Positions 10,930 to 21,760 of a stretch of 64,000 nt of DNA are shown in pieces (the stretch's first letter is position 1; each line of letters opens with the position of its first letter). The notes below the pieces were generated by a model that searched no databases, was not told the DNA's origin, and worked only from the letters and a program-made list of their open reading frames with translations. The DNA is taken from NCBI RefSeq assembly GCF_019219095.1, contig NZ_JAHUWH010000021.1:1-64000 (forward strand), written 5' to 3'. The translations under genes were made by a program, and so were the position numbers. Source of the stretch: Acidovorax sp. sic0104 (GTDB lineage Bacteria > Pseudomonadota > Gammaproteobacteria > Burkholderiales > Burkholderiaceae_C).

Positions 10930-12258
10930 TTAGCTATTGGATTGTAGGGTGGGCGCCCATGCAGACACATCGGCGAGCAACTGCTCGACCTGAACACCGC
11001 CCGCACCGTCGCGAAGCGCCTTGACGACGACCGTTCCCCTGGCGAGTTCGTCATCGCCAAAGATGAGCGCGTAGCGGGCGCCGCTCGCGTCGGCCTTCTT
11101 GAACTGCGATTTCATGCTGCCCATGCCAGCCCCCCACGCAGGCGAGGCGTGCATCTGAACACTGATACCCGATGCCCGCAGTCGCTCCAGGGTCGTCACG
11201 GCCACCGGCAACGCGGCGGCACTCGGAATGACTGCATATGCGTCCGGAGCCAGCGCCGGAGCATCGCTGGACTGCTCCTTCAGCAGCTCCAGCACCCGCT
11301 CCACGCCAAGCGCCCATCCCACCGCTGGCGCTGGCTTGCCTCCGATCTGCTCGATCAGATAGTCATAGCGCCCGCCGCCGCAGATGGTGCCTTGCGACCC
11401 CAACTGCTCGGTGATGAATTCGAAGACCGTGAGGTTGTAGTAATCCATCCCGCGCACCAGGCGAGGATTCACGGACCAGGCAACACCGTTGGCGTCCAGG
11501 ATGGATTTGACTGCATCGAAGTGGGCCAGTGACTCCGCCCCCAGGAAGTCGATGAGCCGCGGGGCCGCATTCACCAGCGCCTGCATGGCGGGATTCTTGG
11601 TGTCCAGGATACGCAGCGGATTGGCATGCAGGCGGCGGCGCGCCTCCTCATCGAGCTGCTCGGCATTTTGCTCAAAATAGGCGATCAGCGCTGCGCGGTG
11701 GGCCTTGCGCTCTTCGGGCTGTCCCAGGCTGTTGAGTTCCAGGCGCACATTGGTGAGTCCGATATCGCGCCACAGAGCATTCGCCAGCAGGATCAGTTCG
11801 GCATCGACCTCGGGGCCACCGAAGCCCAGTGCCTCGGCGCCGACCTGGTGAAACTGGCGGTAGCGGCCGCGCTGTGGCTTCTCATGGCGGAACATGGGGC
11901 CCATGTAGTACAGGCGCTTGCCGCCCTCGTACAGCATGTTGTGCTCGACCACTGCACGAACCACGCCTGCCGTCGCCTCCGGGCGCAGCGTCAGGCGTTC
12001 GCCGTTGAGCTGATCGACGAAGGAGTACATCTCCTTCTCGACGATGTCCGTCACCTCGCCCAGGCCGCGCACAAACAACGGCGTGGGCTCGACGATGGGG
12101 GTTCGCATATTGCGGTAGGCATAACGCGCCATCAGTCGGCGCACCTTATCTTCCAGCCACTCCCATCGGGCTGAGTCCGGCGGGAGGATGTCGTTCATAC
12201 CCTTCACGGCCACCAGCTTCTCAGCCTTGGACGGTGCGGTGGTTTTTTCGTTGCTCAC
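10930..12258 (-). CDS. hisS: Histidyl-tRNA synthetase
   Basis: A 442-residue class II synthetase charging tRNA-His. Motif 2 is in [19 protein letters not shown] near residue 122, the histidine-binding [15 protein letters not shown] near 265, and motif 3 [11 protein letters not shown] near 325; the C-terminal anticodon domain follows. The GTG at 12258 is used because family members have about 10-20 residues before GMNDILP; an ATG at that Met would be too short. It is followed after 14 bases by yfgM. Confidence 0.96.
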   Translation of the reverse strand: MSNEKTTAPSKAEKLVAVKGMNDILPPDSARWEWLEDKVRRLMARYAYRNMRTPIVEPTPLFVRGLGEVTDIVEKEMYSFVDQLNGERLTLRPEATAGVVRAVVEHNMLYEGGKRLYYMGPMFRHEKPQRGRYRQFHQVGAEALGFGGPEVDAELILLANALWRDIGLTNVRLELNSLGQPEERKAHRAALIAYFEQNAEQLDEEARRRLHANPLRILDTKNPAMQALVNAAPRLIDFLGAESLAHFDAVKSILDANGVAWSVNPRLVRGMDYYNLTVFEFITEQLGSQGTICGGGRYDYLIEQIGGKPAPAVGWALGVERVLELLKEQSSDAPALAPDAYAVIPSAAALPVAVTTLERLRASGISVQMHASPAWGAGMGSMKSQFKKADASGARYALIFGDDELARGTVVVKALRDGAGGVQVEQLLADVSAWAPTLQSNS

Positions 12259-12353
12259 AATTGTTCTTCTTTTCCGGGTCTTGCAATGGAGAAAAGGAAA
12301 CGCCGTATCGCACAGCCCGCACCAACCTGTGCGGGGCAGCGATGCAAACGCCG

Positions 12354-13634
12354 TCAGTTCGCAGCCACCGCAGCGCCAAAGCGCTTGTCGATGTACTGCT
12401 CGACGATCTGGTGGAATTCAGCGGCGATGTTCTCACCCCGCAGGGTCATCGCCTTCTCGCCGTCGATGAACACCGGAGCGGCAGGCGCCTCCCCGGTGCC
12501 GGGCAGGCTGATGCCGATGTCGGCATGCTTGCTCTCGCCCGGTCCGTTGACGATGCAACCCATGACGGCGACCCGCAACCCCTCGACGCCAGGGTACCGA
12601 GCCCGCCAGACCGGCATCTGGGCCCGCAGAAAATCGTCGATCTGCTTGGCGAGCTCCTGGAATGTGGTGCTGGTCGTCCGGCCACACCCCGGACAGGCGG
12701 TAACGCTGGGTACGAAGACCCGCAAGCCCAGCGCCTGCAGGATCTCGGAGGCGACCACCACTTCTTGCGTACGCGCCTCCCCGGGCTGCGGCGTCAGGGA
12801 CACACGGATGGTATCGCCGATGCCCTCCTGCAGCAGCACAGACAGCGCAGTGGCGGATGCCACAGTGCCTTTGGTGCCCATGCCCGCCTCCGTCAGCCCG
12901 AGGTGCAAAGCGTAGTCGCAACGGCGCGCCAGTTCGCGATACACGGAAATGAGATCCTGCACACCACTCACCTTGCACGACAGGATGATCTGGTTGCCAT
13001 CCAGGCCCATTTCCTCAGCGCGCCGCGCCGACTCGATGGCAGACGTGATCAATGCCTCGTACATGACCTGCCGCGCTTCCCACGGCCTTGTCCGCCGGCT
13101 GTTGGCATCCATGAGATCCGCGAGCAACTCCTGATCCAGGCTACCCCAGTTCACACCGATGCGAACGGCCTTGTCCCAGCGCATGGCAGCCTCGATCATC
13201 TGGCCGAACTGCTTGTCGCGCTTGTCACCCTTGCCAACATTGCCGGGATTGATCCGGTACTTGGACAACGCCTGGGCGCAATCCGGAAATTCCGTCAAAA
13301 GACGGTGCCCGTTGTAGTGGAAGTCCCCCACCAACGGAACGCTCTCACCCATGCGGTCCAGTTGCTCGCGGATATAAGGCACAGCCGCAGCCGCTTCGGG
13401 CGTATTCACGGTAATACGGACGAATTCGGAGCCCGCCTGAGCCAGCTCCTTGACCTGTATGGCCGTGCCGATCGCATCCACCGTATCGGTGTTGGTCATG
13501 GACTGCACCCGCACCGGAGCATCGCCACCCACCGTAACGACACGGGAGCCCCACACCACCCGGGCCTGCCGGGATCGACGGGGCAACGGGGACGCCACCG
13601 CGATGGGCCCGAATTCACCAGGGATCTCTTGCAC
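12354..13634 (-). CDS. ispG: 4-hydroxy-3-methylbut-2-enyl diphosphate synthase IspG
   Basis: A 426-residue iron-sulfur enzyme (GcpE) of the MEP isoprenoid pathway, converting MEcPP to HMBPP. The N-terminal TIM-barrel part begins [19 protein letters not shown]; cluster cysteines are visible in [16 protein letters not shown] and in [10 protein letters not shown]. Length fits the betaproteobacterial form, which has a large inserted domain. The GTG at 13634 shares its first base with the rodZ TAG stop, so the two genes overlap by 1 base. Confidence 0.96.
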   Translation of the reverse strand: MQEIPGEFGPIAVASPLPRRSRQARVVWGSRVVTVGGDAPVRVQSMTNTDTVDAIGTAIQVKELAQAGSEFVRITVNTPEAAAAVPYIREQLDRMGESVPLVGDFHYNGHRLLTEFPDCAQALSKYRINPGNVGKGDKRDKQFGQMIEAAMRWDKAVRIGVNWGSLDQELLADLMDANSRRTRPWEARQVMYEALITSAIESARRAEEMGLDGNQIILSCKVSGVQDLISVYRELARRCDYALHLGLTEAGMGTKGTVASATALSVLLQEGIGDTIRVSLTPQPGEARTQEVVVASEILQALGLRVFVPSVTACPGCGRTTSTTFQELAKQIDDFLRAQMPVWRARYPGVEGLRVAVMGCIVNGPGESKHADIGISLPGTGEAPAAPVFIDGEKAMTLRGENIAAEFHQIVEQYIDKRFGAAVAAN

Positions 13635-14584
13635 TATTTCACCTCGAAACGGGCAACGTTCTCACGCGATACGCCCGCCAAATCAAAAGGTTTGCCACGC
13701 ACAAAGACTTCTGTGGCGTCAGCGCGGCCGATCACCACGGCCAAGGGAGCAGGCGCACTGACCGAGACGGATTCGTCGGCGGCCAGATTGCGCTGCAGCA
13801 CCACGGCCCCGGCGCTGTCCTTCACCTGCACCCATGACTGGCTGCGCGCCCGAAGCACCAGAGTGCCCGATGCCGACGCCGCGGCACTGGCTGGCAGGCT
13901 GGCCGCGGCCGCAGCAGGCACTGCAGCTACAGCATCGGCCGTTGAAGCCGCAGGCCTCGCGGCTGGCGCTACGGTGCTCCTGTCCACCGACGGCGTTTCG
14001 ACATTGACCGGCACATTCTCGACCACCGAAGCCGCCGGCATTGGCGTCGGTGTCGTGGGCATTGGCACGGCCTCCCCACGGACCGACTGCGCCGACTCCT
14101 CCGAAGTCGGCGGCGGAGATGGGTGAAGGAATGACAGGCTGACAGGCTGGCGAGGGAAGAAGAACACGACGACAGCCCCGACAAGCAATGCCAGAACCAC
14201 CAACGACACCGAACGCGAACGGGCATTGGAGCTCGACGAGAACGATGCCGCCGACGACGCCGATTTGCCGACGCTGGCCTTCACCGGGGCGTTCAAGCCC
14301 GCACTGTCCGCAGCCAAACGCGGGCTTTGGCTTTGCGGCAGAAGCGAAAGGATCGGACCCGAATCCACCTTCAGCGTCCTGCACACACTCGATGCCAGCG
14401 CTCGCACGAAGACCGTGTCCGGCAACGCCGCATGGTTGTCAGCCTCCAGTGCCTCCAGCTTGCCCACTGGCACCTTCAAGGCCACAGCCAAAGCTGCAAT
14501 GTGAACCCCCGAGGCCTCGCGCGCCTCACGCAACAATGCACCTGCCGTTGTTGTCACGGCGCCACCCTCCACGACCTCACTCAT
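13634..14584 (-). CDS. rodZ: RodZ-type cytoskeletal membrane protein
   Basis: A 316-residue bitopic protein. Residues about 15-75 are a Xre-like helix-turn-helix domain ([20 protein letters not shown]) that in E. coli RodZ binds MreB. One transmembrane helix follows near 130-150 ([17 protein letters not shown]), then a Pro/Ala/Ser-rich linker and a C-terminal DUF4115 domain ([18 protein letters not shown]). It helps maintain rod shape. The ATG at 14584 lies inside the end of the preceding pilF-like gene (8-base overlap); the longer upstream frame is that gene's shadow. Confidence 0.9.
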   Translation of the reverse strand: MSEVVEGGAVTTTAGALLREAREASGVHIAALAVALKVPVGKLEALEADNHAALPDTVFVRALASSVCRTLKVDSGPILSLLPQSQSPRLAADSAGLNAPVKASVGKSASSAASFSSSSNARSRSVSLVVLALLVGAVVVFFFPRQPVSLSFLHPSPPPTSEESAQSVRGEAVPMPTTPTPMPAASVVENVPVNVETPSVDRSTVAPAARPAASTADAVAAVPAAAAASLPASAAASASGTLVLRARSQSWVQVKDSAGAVVLQRNLAADESVSVSAPAPLAVVIGRADATEVFVRGKPFDLAGVSRENVARFEVK

Positions 14585-15410
14585 TGAAAGCCCCGCGTTC
14601 GTAAGCACCCGACTCCCGCGACTCCGGGAAACGCTTGCGCAACTGATCTCCCAATTGCCGCATCGCCACCGTGTCTCCCAGGGCACGCTCCACCTTGATC
14701 CCCAGCCACAACGATTCAGCGTTGGCGAACTGCCCATTATTCAGTCGGCGAATGTAGAACTGGGCACGGGTCAGCTCGTTGCGCCGCAGGAGCAGCGACG
14801 CCAGGTGGTACCCCACAACCGGATTCGCCGCGTCCAACTCGTAGGCCTTGAGCATCGACTGCTCAGCCTCTGCGAATTGTCCGGCACCCGATTGGCAAAG
14901 GCCACGCGCCATGAAGGTCTTTGCCCGGGCGGCATACGTAGGACTTGCCAGCGCCCGCGCGAAATGCTGGTCAGCGTCCGCGTACTTCTGCTGCTGGCAC
15001 AACAGCCAGCCATAGTTGTGCTGCAAATTGGGGTCGCCTGCACGCAAAGCCAGCGCACGGCGGAAGCTGTCGTCCGCTTGCGCCAGGTCGTTCAGTCGCA
15101 TGTAGATGAGGCCGCGAAGATTGAAGGCGTCCGCATAACTGGGATCGGAAACCAGCGCCTGCTTGACCTCGTCCAGCGCCACGGTCGTCTGGCCGTTCTC
15201 GAAATAGTTGGACGCCAGCTCCAGGCGTATGCGCGCGCGGCGTCGCGCCTCGGGCTCGTCGGAGGGGGTCACGATGCCAGGACCGGGGTCACTGGCACCA
15301 ACGTCGGGATTGGTTGCGCAGCCCTGCAGCATCGCGATGCAGGCGGTCGCCCCGCACGCCATCAGTGTCCAGCGGCCCCATTGCTGCCAGCGTCCAACCA
15401 ATCCCACCAT
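14577..15410 (-). CDS. pilF: Type IV pilus assembly lipoprotein PilF/PilW
   Basis: A 277-residue TPR lipoprotein. The signal peptide ends in a MLQGC lipobox at about residue 31 and is followed by at least five TPR units (for example ASNYFENGQTTVALDEVKQA and YADAFNLRGLIYMRLNDLAQ). PilF is the pilotin that brings the PilQ secretin to the outer membrane for type IV pili. The ATG at 15410 has a near-perfect AAGGAGG site 6 bases upstream. The order rlmN-pilF-rodZ-ispG-hisS is widely conserved. Confidence 0.92.
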   Translation of the reverse strand: MVGLVGRWQQWGRWTLMACGATACIAMLQGCATNPDVGASDPGPGIVTPSDEPEARRRARIRLELASNYFENGQTTVALDEVKQALVSDPSYADAFNLRGLIYMRLNDLAQADDSFRRALALRAGDPNLQHNYGWLLCQQQKYADADQHFARALASPTYAARAKTFMARGLCQSGAGQFAEAEQSMLKAYELDAANPVVGYHLASLLLRRNELTRAQFYIRRLNNGQFANAESLWLGIKVERALGDTVAMRQLGDQLRKRFPESRESGAYERGAFNE

Positions 15411-15445
15411 GTAGCGCCTCCTTGAAGTAACCCGATGTGCGTAGA

Positions 15446-16567
15446 TCAAGCCACCGGTTTGAGAACGATTGTGCGCTGTTTCGCCATGCGTTCAGCAGCG
15501 CGCGTACGGTCCTTGACATCCCCTGCCAGCTGTCCACAAGCGGCGTCGATATCATCCCCTCGGGTCTTGCGCACTGTCGTGACAATACCTGCATCGCTCA
15601 GGACTTTGGCAAATGCCAAGACCTGATTCTGCGGCGAACGCAACAGCCCTGATGCGGGAAACGGATTGAAGGGAATCAGGTTGAACTTGCAGCGCACACC
15701 CGCTCCCCGCGCCGGCCTGACCAGCTCGATGAGCTGATGCGCGTGTTCCAGCTGATCATTGACGCCATCGAGCATGCAGTACTCGAACGTGATGAAGTCG
15801 CGCGGCGCATGCGCCAGATAGCGGTTACAAGCCTCCAGCAACTCCTTGATCGGATACTTGCGGTTGAGCGGCACGAGGTTGTCGCGCAGCGGATCGTTGG
15901 GCGCGTGCAGCGACACAGCCAGCGCCACGGGGCAATCCTGGGAAAGGCGGTCCATCATCGGCACCACGCCCGAGGTGGACACCGTGACCCGTCTGCGCGA
16001 CAGGCCATAGCCATGGTCATCCAGCATGGTACGCAAGGCAGGCACCAGCGCCGAATAATTTTGCAGCGGCTCGCCCATCCCCATCATCACGACATTAGAG
16101 ATGACGCGCTCTTCCATATTGAGGCGCTTGCGCAGCGAATGCTCCGCGAACCACAACTGGGCGATGATCTCGCCCGTGGTCAGGTTCCGACTGAATCCCT
16201 GGTGACCGGTGGAGCAGAAGCGGCATCCCACGGCACAGCCCGCCTGGGATGAAACACACAGCGTTCCGCGATCGTCCTCAGGGATGAACACGGCCTCTAC
16301 AGCATTGCCGTCGCCCACATCAAACAGCCACTTCACCGTGCCGTCCGCCGAGACGTGCTCGGAAATGACAGGCAAGGCCTCTACCCGTGCGCAGCCCTTG
16401 AGCTTGTCACGCAAAGCCTTGGCCAGGTCGCTCATGTCGTCGAACTGCCTTGCGCCACGCTGGTGGATCCAGCGGAACAGCTGGGTGGCGCGAAACCGCT
16501 TCTCACCGAGTTGCTCGCAAAACGCAGCGAGACCGTCGAGATCGAACTCCAGAAGGTTCGTGGTCAT
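15446..16567 (-). CDS. rlmN: 23S rRNA/tRNA (adenine-C2)-methyltransferase RlmN
   Basis: A 373-residue radical SAM enzyme that methylates A2503 of 23S rRNA and A37 of some tRNAs. The cluster motif CxxxCxxC appears as CAVGCRFC near residue 107, and the catalytic cysteine is in [12 protein letters not shown] near the C-terminus. The start ATG at 16567 ([16 protein letters not shown]) is preceded by a CGGAGG site. It lies 87 bases after ndk and 35 before pilF. Confidence 0.97.
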   Translation of the reverse strand: MTTNLLEFDLDGLAAFCEQLGEKRFRATQLFRWIHQRGARQFDDMSDLAKALRDKLKGCARVEALPVISEHVSADGTVKWLFDVGDGNAVEAVFIPEDDRGTLCVSSQAGCAVGCRFCSTGHQGFSRNLTTGEIIAQLWFAEHSLRKRLNMEERVISNVVMMGMGEPLQNYSALVPALRTMLDDHGYGLSRRRVTVSTSGVVPMMDRLSQDCPVALAVSLHAPNDPLRDNLVPLNRKYPIKELLEACNRYLAHAPRDFITFEYCMLDGVNDQLEHAHQLIELVRPARGAGVRCKFNLIPFNPFPASGLLRSPQNQVLAFAKVLSDAGIVTTVRKTRGDDIDAACGQLAGDVKDRTRAAERMAKQRTIVLKPVA

Positions 16568-16654
16568 GGCACCAGCCTCCGGTGAGGCCAGGCGCAGTGG
16601 TCCCCATGGCGCTGGCATCCCACAGCGGCGGGAACAGGCATGGGGATCACCATA

Positions 16655-17080
16655 TCAACGCGAGTAGACGTTCAGGCCGGGGAAGAAGAAAGCCACTTCC
16701 ACGGCAGCCGTTTCGGCAGCGTCCGAGCCGTGCACCGCGTTGGCGTCGATGCTGTCGGCGAAGTCAGCGCGGATGGTGCCGGCTTCTGCCTTCTTGGGGT
16801 CGGTGGCGCCCATCAGTTCACGGTTCTTGAGGATGGCGTTCTCGCCTTCCAGGGCCTGGATCATCACGGGGCCGGAGATCATGAAGTCCACCAGGTCCTT
16901 GAAGAAAGGACGCTCCTTGTGCACGCCGTAGAACTGCTCGGCTTCCAGGCGCGACAGGTGCACCATGCGGGCAGCCACGACCTTGAGGCCGGCGGCTTCA
17001 AAGCGGGCGTAGATTTGGCCGATGACATTCTTGGCCACTGCGTCGGGCTTGATGATGGAGAGGGTGCGTTCGATTGCCAT
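16655..17080 (-). CDS. ndk: Nucleoside diphosphate kinase
   Basis: A 141-residue enzyme that balances nucleoside triphosphates by a phosphohistidine ping-pong. The start [18 protein letters not shown] is canonical, and the active-site histidine is in [12 protein letters not shown] near residue 117. Length and motifs are standard for the hexameric/tetrameric bacterial enzyme. It has its own probable promoter upstream. Confidence 0.98.
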   Translation of the reverse strand: MAIERTLSIIKPDAVAKNVIGQIYARFEAAGLKVVAARMVHLSRLEAEQFYGVHKERPFFKDLVDFMISGPVMIQALEGENAILKNRELMGATDPKKAEAGTIRADFADSIDANAVHGSDAAETAAVEVAFFFPGLNVYSR

Positions 17081-17146
17081 GTTGATTTCCTGAACGATTG
17101 ATAATGAGTTTGCCGTGATTCGTTTGCCCAGCGGACAAAGCCCTCG

Positions 17147-17152
17147 ATTCTA
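17147..17152 (-). promoter_or_regulatory. Candidate -10 element for ndk
   Basis: TAGAAT on the minus strand, 67 bases before the ndk ATG, in the short gap after rluB. A recognisable -35 box is lacking, so support is modest. Confidence 0.35.
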
Positions 17153-17178
17153 ACCGGGGCGGCCGCTCGGTCGGTCCG

Positions 17179-18777
17179 TCAGCGCCCGCCGCGCCGAGGC
17201 CCACCGCCGGAGGGGCGGCGCTTTTCCTGGCGGTGGCGTGACAGGCTGTCGGTTCCGATGTAGCCCACCGACGTTTTCATCGGGTCGGGCTGCGCGCCCC
17301 CCCCCGAACCAGCCCCACGCGCGCCCTGCCCCTGGCCGCCGCCATCGCGGCGAGGCTTTTGCCCACGCACTGGGCCTTGCCCCCCCGAAGCGCCGGGGAA
17401 TCCGTCTCGGCGCTGCCCATTGCCGCTGCCGCTTCCATTGCCGCGGGATGCGTTGCGACCGCCGCGCTGACGCTTGTCACCGTTGCGGGCACCGGCCCCT
17501 GCTGGCGCATCCACACGGGCCTGGGCGCCCTCCGGCGCTCCGGCGCCGGCTGCGCGCACCAGGGCACGGATATCGCTCTCATCGAGCTCCAGCCAAGCCC
17601 CGCGCTTGAGGCCGCGCGGCAGAACCATGGCGCCATAGCGGATGCGGATGAGGCGGCTGACCGCGTGCCCCACCGACTCGAGCATGCGGCGCACTTCGCG
17701 GTTACGGCCTTCGGAGATCGTGACGCGATACCAGCAGTTGGAGCCCTCGCCGCCGCCGTCTTCGATGGAGCCGAAGGCAGCCATGCCATCGTCCAGGCGC
17801 ACGCCGTCCAGCAGCTTTTGTTTTTCTTCATTGCTGAGCGCACCCAGCACGCGCACAGCGTACTCTCGCTCCAGGCCGAAGCGGGGGTGCATCAGTTTGT
17901 TGGCCAGCTCACCGGAACTGGTGAACAGCAGCAGGCCTTCGGTGTTCAGGTCCAGACGCCCCACGGATTGCCACTTGCCCTGTACCAGACGCGGCAACTT
18001 GCGAAACACGGTCGGCCGGTTCTGCGGGTCGTCATGCGTGACCACTTCGCCCACCGGCTTGTGGTAGGCGATCACGCGGGCAGGCGGCGGGTCGATGCGG
18101 TAGCGGATGGGCTTGCCGTTGACCTTGACTTGGTCGCCGTACTGGATGCGCTGGCCGATGTGGGCCGGCTCATTGTTGACGGAGATGCGCCCCTCCAGGA
18201 TGAGCTGCTCCATCTCCAGCCGAGAACCCAGCCCCGCCTGCGCCAGGACCTTGTGCAGCTTGGGGGTCTCGACCTGTGGCAGCAGCACGCGCTTGGCGGG
18301 CAAGGCATCCACAGAGGCGTCCTCTTCGTCGAAGCGCCCCGACACCACGTCGGCAAACTGGTAGCCATCGACCGCCGGCGCGGCGGGGTTGCGCCGCGGG
18401 CCGCGACCATCGCCCTCGGAGCGCACGGGACGCTGGCCACGGGGCTGACCCTGGGACTGCCGCCCCCCGCCCTCCGGCTGCATTCGAACCGCTTGAGCCT
18501 CTTTGGCCGTCTCGCCAGCATCTTCGACGGCATCGACTGCGGCACCGGGCTCTGAACCCAAGGATGCGACCACGGAAGGCTGCACGACAGTCTCCTCAGC
18601 AGCCTGGGGCCCGACAGAGGGCTCGACTTCGGCCGGCGCGCCTGCGCCCGTGTCCGCAACCCCAGCGGCAGTTGCGGCCTTCTTGCGCGGAGCGCGCTTG
18701 GCGGCCGGCTTCTTGGCGGGCGCTGCAGGGTCTGCCGATGGCTCGGCTGCCGGTTGGTCTGGGATCGAATCGTTCAT
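17179..18777 (-). CDS. rluB: 23S rRNA pseudouridine synthase RluB
   Basis: A 532-residue RsuA/RluB-type enzyme that makes pseudouridine in 23S rRNA helix 89. The core is about 240 residues: an S4 RNA-binding domain (KLHKVLAQAGLGSRLEMEQL) and the catalytic GRLDLNTEGLLLFT with the active aspartate. It is enlarged by an Ala/Pro/Lys-rich N-terminus of about 165 residues and a Gly/Arg/Gln-rich C-terminus of about 130. The ATG at 18777 shares a base with the scpB stop (TGATG). Confidence 0.92.
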   Translation of the reverse strand: MNDSIPDQPAAEPSADPAAPAKKPAAKRAPRKKAATAAGVADTGAGAPAEVEPSVGPQAAEETVVQPSVVASLGSEPGAAVDAVEDAGETAKEAQAVRMQPEGGGRQSQGQPRGQRPVRSEGDGRGPRRNPAAPAVDGYQFADVVSGRFDEEDASVDALPAKRVLLPQVETPKLHKVLAQAGLGSRLEMEQLILEGRISVNNEPAHIGQRIQYGDQVKVNGKPIRYRIDPPPARVIAYHKPVGEVVTHDDPQNRPTVFRKLPRLVQGKWQSVGRLDLNTEGLLLFTSSGELANKLMHPRFGLEREYAVRVLGALSNEEKQKLLDGVRLDDGMAAFGSIEDGGGEGSNCWYRVTISEGRNREVRRMLESVGHAVSRLIRIRYGAMVLPRGLKRGAWLELDESDIRALVRAAGAGAPEGAQARVDAPAGAGARNGDKRQRGGRNASRGNGSGSGNGQRRDGFPGASGGQGPVRGQKPRRDGGGQGQGARGAGSGGGAQPDPMKTSVGYIGTDSLSRHRQEKRRPSGGGPRRGGR

Positions 18778-19601
18778 CAAGTATTTCCCTGGATACCACG
18801 CTGGGTATCGGCATCGTCATCGCGGAGACCTGTCTCCACATTGTCAAAAAAATCGTCCGTCTGCGGCAAAGGCTCAGGCTGGGGTGTTGGATCTGGCTGC
18901 AGCTCATCGCTCTGCTGCTGCACCGCCTCCAAGGCCTGCTCCGCGTCCGCCACCACGGGTTCCGCCACCGCCACCGCGAGTTCGGGCTCCGGCTCCAGTG
19001 CTGGCGCCTGGGGCGCTTCGGGCTCGGCCTCCGGCTCAATCACGCCCTGTGCGGCAGCCGCCATGGCCTCCAGCACATTGGCATTGCCGGATGGGTCGTC
19101 CAGCACAGGCAGTTGGTCCAGCGACTGCAGACCCATGTCGTCCAGAAACTGCCGGGTGGTCGCGAACAGCGAAGGACGGCCTACCGTCTCACGGTGGCCG
19201 ATGACCTCCACCCAGCCCCGGTCCTCCAGTTGCTTGATGATCAGGCTGTTGACCGTTACGCCGCGGATGTCCTCGATGTCGCCCCGCGTCACCGGCTGGC
19301 GGTATGCAATGATCGCCAGGGTTTCCATGGTGGCCCGGGTGTAGCGTGGCGGCTTCTCGGGGTGCAGCCTGTCCAGGTACTCGCGCATCTCGGGGCGGCT
19401 CTGAAAACGCCATCCCGTGGCCACCTGCACCAGCTCCACGCCCCTCTGCGTCCATTCCAGTTGCAGTTCCTGCAGCATAGCCTTGAGGGTGTCGGAACCC
19501 AGCGCGTCATTGAAAAGCACCCGCAACTCGCGCAAGGGCACAGGCTGCTGCGCGCAGATCAACGCAGTTTCGAGGACCCGTTTGGCATCCACCGTGTTCA
19601 T
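18777..19601 (-). CDS. scpB: Chromosome segregation protein ScpB
   Basis: A 274-residue kleisin-associated subunit of the SMC-ScpAB condensin. The two winged-helix domains are recognisable ([16 protein letters not shown] at the N-terminus, [21 protein letters not shown] in the middle, [15 protein letters not shown] at the end of the core). The acidic Glu/Ala/Pro-rich C-terminal 80 residues are poorly conserved. It couples to rluB by a 1-base stop/start overlap, the usual scpB-rluB pairing. scpA is not in the window. Confidence 0.94.
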   Translation of the reverse strand: MNTVDAKRVLETALICAQQPVPLRELRVLFNDALGSDTLKAMLQELQLEWTQRGVELVQVATGWRFQSRPEMREYLDRLHPEKPPRYTRATMETLAIIAYRQPVTRGDIEDIRGVTVNSLIIKQLEDRGWVEVIGHRETVGRPSLFATTRQFLDDMGLQSLDQLPVLDDPSGNANVLEAMAAAAQGVIEPEAEPEAPQAPALEPEPELAVAVAEPVVADAEQALEAVQQQSDELQPDPTPQPEPLPQTDDFFDNVETGLRDDDADTQRGIQGNT

Positions 19602-19754
19602 GGTTTGGCGATTCCTGGAAAAGTGGCACGCGTCGCGACGGGTGGCACATCAACAGCAGGGGGCAATCAATAGCAATGGCGCACTGTGCAAGGCGCCGGC
19701 GCGACGCAAGGGCCCGGCGGGATTCCGTCTTCGGGCTGGTGGCCAGTCTGGCCG

Positions 19755-20795
19755 TCAGGGCGCATTGTAGCCCAGGCCCCACACGGCGAGGGCCTGGCGC
19801 ATATCCTCGGGCACGGGGGCATGGAACTCCAGCGCCTGCCCCGTCATCGGGTGAGCGAATGCCAGCCGGTAGGCGTGCAACGCCTGCCGCTGCATCGCCT
19901 CCAACGGCGCGCCGCCATACAGCGTGTCGCCCACCAACGGGTGCTTGAGCGAAGCCATGTGCACGCGGATCTGGTGGGTACGTCCTGTGTGCAAGGTGCA
20001 CTGCACCCAGCACCCCTGGCCACTGCCTTCCAGCCACCGCACATCCGTACGCGCCGCCTTGCCGGGGTGCACCGCCAGATCCACCACCGCCATGCGCAGG
20101 CGGTTGCGCGGGTCCCTGCCGATCGGTGCGTTCACCGAGCGTGTCGCGGGTCCGCTCCAGGCGCCGTGCGCCAATGCGACATACTGGCGCTTGACCTGGC
20201 GGTCGGCGATCAGCGCGACCAGGGCATCCATCGTTGCACGGTCGCGGGCCACCACCATCAGGCCGCTCGTGTCCTTGTCGAGCCGATGAACGATGCCAGC
20301 GCGTGGCACCGTCAGCGCCTTGTCGTCGCGGGCCAGCAGGCCGTTGAGCAGGGTGCCGCTCCAGTTGCCCGGCGCCGGATGCACCACGAGGCCGGCGGGC
20401 TTGTTCACCACCAGCAGGTGCGCGTCTTCATAGACCACATCGATAGCCATGGGCTCGGGCCGGAACGCCTGGCTCTGCAGCGTAGGCCGTATTTCCAGCA
20501 GGAGCTGGTCGCCTGCTTTCACCTTGGCGGAGGCCTTGAGCGCCGGTTTTCCCTGGTGGCTGACAAGACCCTGGCCAAGCAGCTGTTGCAGATAGCTGCG
20601 GGACAACTCGGGCACCAGTTCCACCAGCGCCCGGTCGATCCGCACCCCATGCTGCGCGCTACCCACGGTCATGGTGCGGAGTTCGCCGGCGGACTCCTCC
20701 GAAAGGCTGTCGGACTCCTCGGGCAGCAGATCACCATCGTTGGTCCCCGCCAGCTGCGCAGCGGTATCCATGCCGCTGAGCGGAGACGTGGCCAC
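19755..20795 (-). CDS. rluD: 23S rRNA pseudouridine synthase RluD
   Basis: A 346-residue RluA-family synthase predicted to modify 23S rRNA helix 69. An S4 domain (SRSYLQQLLGQGLVSHQGKP) is followed by the catalytic HRLDKDTSGLMVVARD. The GTG at 20795 or the ATG at 20771 may be the start; an acidic N-terminal extension of about 40 residues precedes the S4 domain in either case. The start lies 3 bases after the nlpD-like stop, so coupling is likely. Confidence 0.93.
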   Translation of the reverse strand: MATSPLSGMDTAAQLAGTNDGDLLPEESDSLSEESAGELRTMTVGSAQHGVRIDRALVELVPELSRSYLQQLLGQGLVSHQGKPALKASAKVKAGDQLLLEIRPTLQSQAFRPEPMAIDVVYEDAHLLVVNKPAGLVVHPAPGNWSGTLLNGLLARDDKALTVPRAGIVHRLDKDTSGLMVVARDRATMDALVALIADRQVKRQYVALAHGAWSGPATRSVNAPIGRDPRNRLRMAVVDLAVHPGKAARTDVRWLEGSGQGCWVQCTLHTGRTHQIRVHMASLKHPLVGDTLYGGAPLEAMQRQALHAYRLAFAHPMTGQALEFHAPVPEDMRQALAVWGLGYNAP

Positions 20796-20798
20796 GGT

Positions 20799-21719
20799 TC
20801 AGCGCGCGGGCAGGTAGCGCGAGGGGTCGACCGGCTTGCCCTGCCGGCGGATCTCAAAGTGCAGCTTGACGCGGTCGGCGTCGGTGCTGCCCATCTCGGC
20901 AATCTTCTGTCCCTTGCGCACAGCCTGGTCTTCCTTGACCAGGAGCGTCTGGTTGTGGGCGTACGCCGTCAGGAAGGTGTTGTTGTGTTTGAGGATCACC
21001 AGGTTGCCGTAGCCGCGCAGGCCTGCCCCGGCGTACACCACGCGGCCATCGGCGGCGGCCAGCACCGGGTCGCCCGCCTTGCCAGCAATGTCGTAGCCCT
21101 TGTTGCGCGCCTCGTCGAAACCTGCAATCAACGTCCCCGGAGCTGGCCAGATAAAGGCCATGTCATCGTCGCCCCCCGCAGCGGCAGGTGCTGGCGCGGG
21201 AGCCGGTGCGGCGGCCACGGGGCCTGCGGCGGCCGATGCGCCAGGTTTAGCGGCGCTGGCAGGTGGCACGGGGCCGCTGGCAGGCGCGGCGGGCGTGACC
21301 GAGGACGACGCCACAGGTCGGGTGACCACCCCCGTATCGGATGCCACTGCCTGCGATGCAGCAGCGGGCGGTGCCACGCGCAGCACCTGGCCCACTTCGA
21401 TCAGGTTGGCGTTCTCCAGATTGTTCCAGCGGGCGATATCTTTCCAGCTCTGGCCCGATTCGAGGCCGATGCGAATGAGGGTATCCCCCGGCTTGACGGT
21501 GTAGTAGCCGGGTTTTCCGGCGTTTTCCGCACCAGGCAGCGGCTTGATGGGCGTGCCCACCACCACGCCAGGCTGCGCGGCCGGCGCAGGCGAGGAGGAC
21601 TGCGAGGACGTGCCCCGGTCTTCCACAGGAGCCCTGTTCAGCCGGGTGCCGCAACCGGTGAGTGCAAGCCCCGCCAGCGCCACGGTAAACCCGACCACAA
21701 GACCACGCGATACGAACAT
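20799..21719 (-). CDS. nlpD: NlpD-like murein hydrolase activator lipoprotein
   Basis: A 306-residue lipoprotein with lipobox LTGC (Cys 23), a LysM domain (GYYTVKPGDTLIRIG..WNNLENANLIEVGQVLRV), an Ala/Pro linker, and a C-terminal LytM/M23 domain. The M23 metal site is degenerate: KGYDIAG replaces the first His motif and KLHFEIR lacks the first His of HxH. E. coli NlpD has the same pattern and acts by activating amidase AmiC at the septum, not by cutting itself. Of several in-frame ATGs I chose 21719, 7 bases after GGGA. rpoS, often next to nlpD, is not found here. Confidence 0.92.
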   Translation of the reverse strand: MFVSRGLVVGFTVALAGLALTGCGTRLNRAPVEDRGTSSQSSSPAPAAQPGVVVGTPIKPLPGAENAGKPGYYTVKPGDTLIRIGLESGQSWKDIARWNNLENANLIEVGQVLRVAPPAAASQAVASDTGVVTRPVASSSVTPAAPASGPVPPASAAKPGASAAAGPVAAAPAPAPAPAAAGGDDDMAFIWPAPGTLIAGFDEARNKGYDIAGKAGDPVLAAADGRVVYAGAGLRGYGNLVILKHNNTFLTAYAHNQTLLVKEDQAVRKGQKIAEMGSTDADRVKLHFEIRRQGKPVDPSRYLPAR

Positions 21720-21760
21720 AAGCATTCCCTTTGGACCGTGTTGTGCACTCATGTGCTCAC

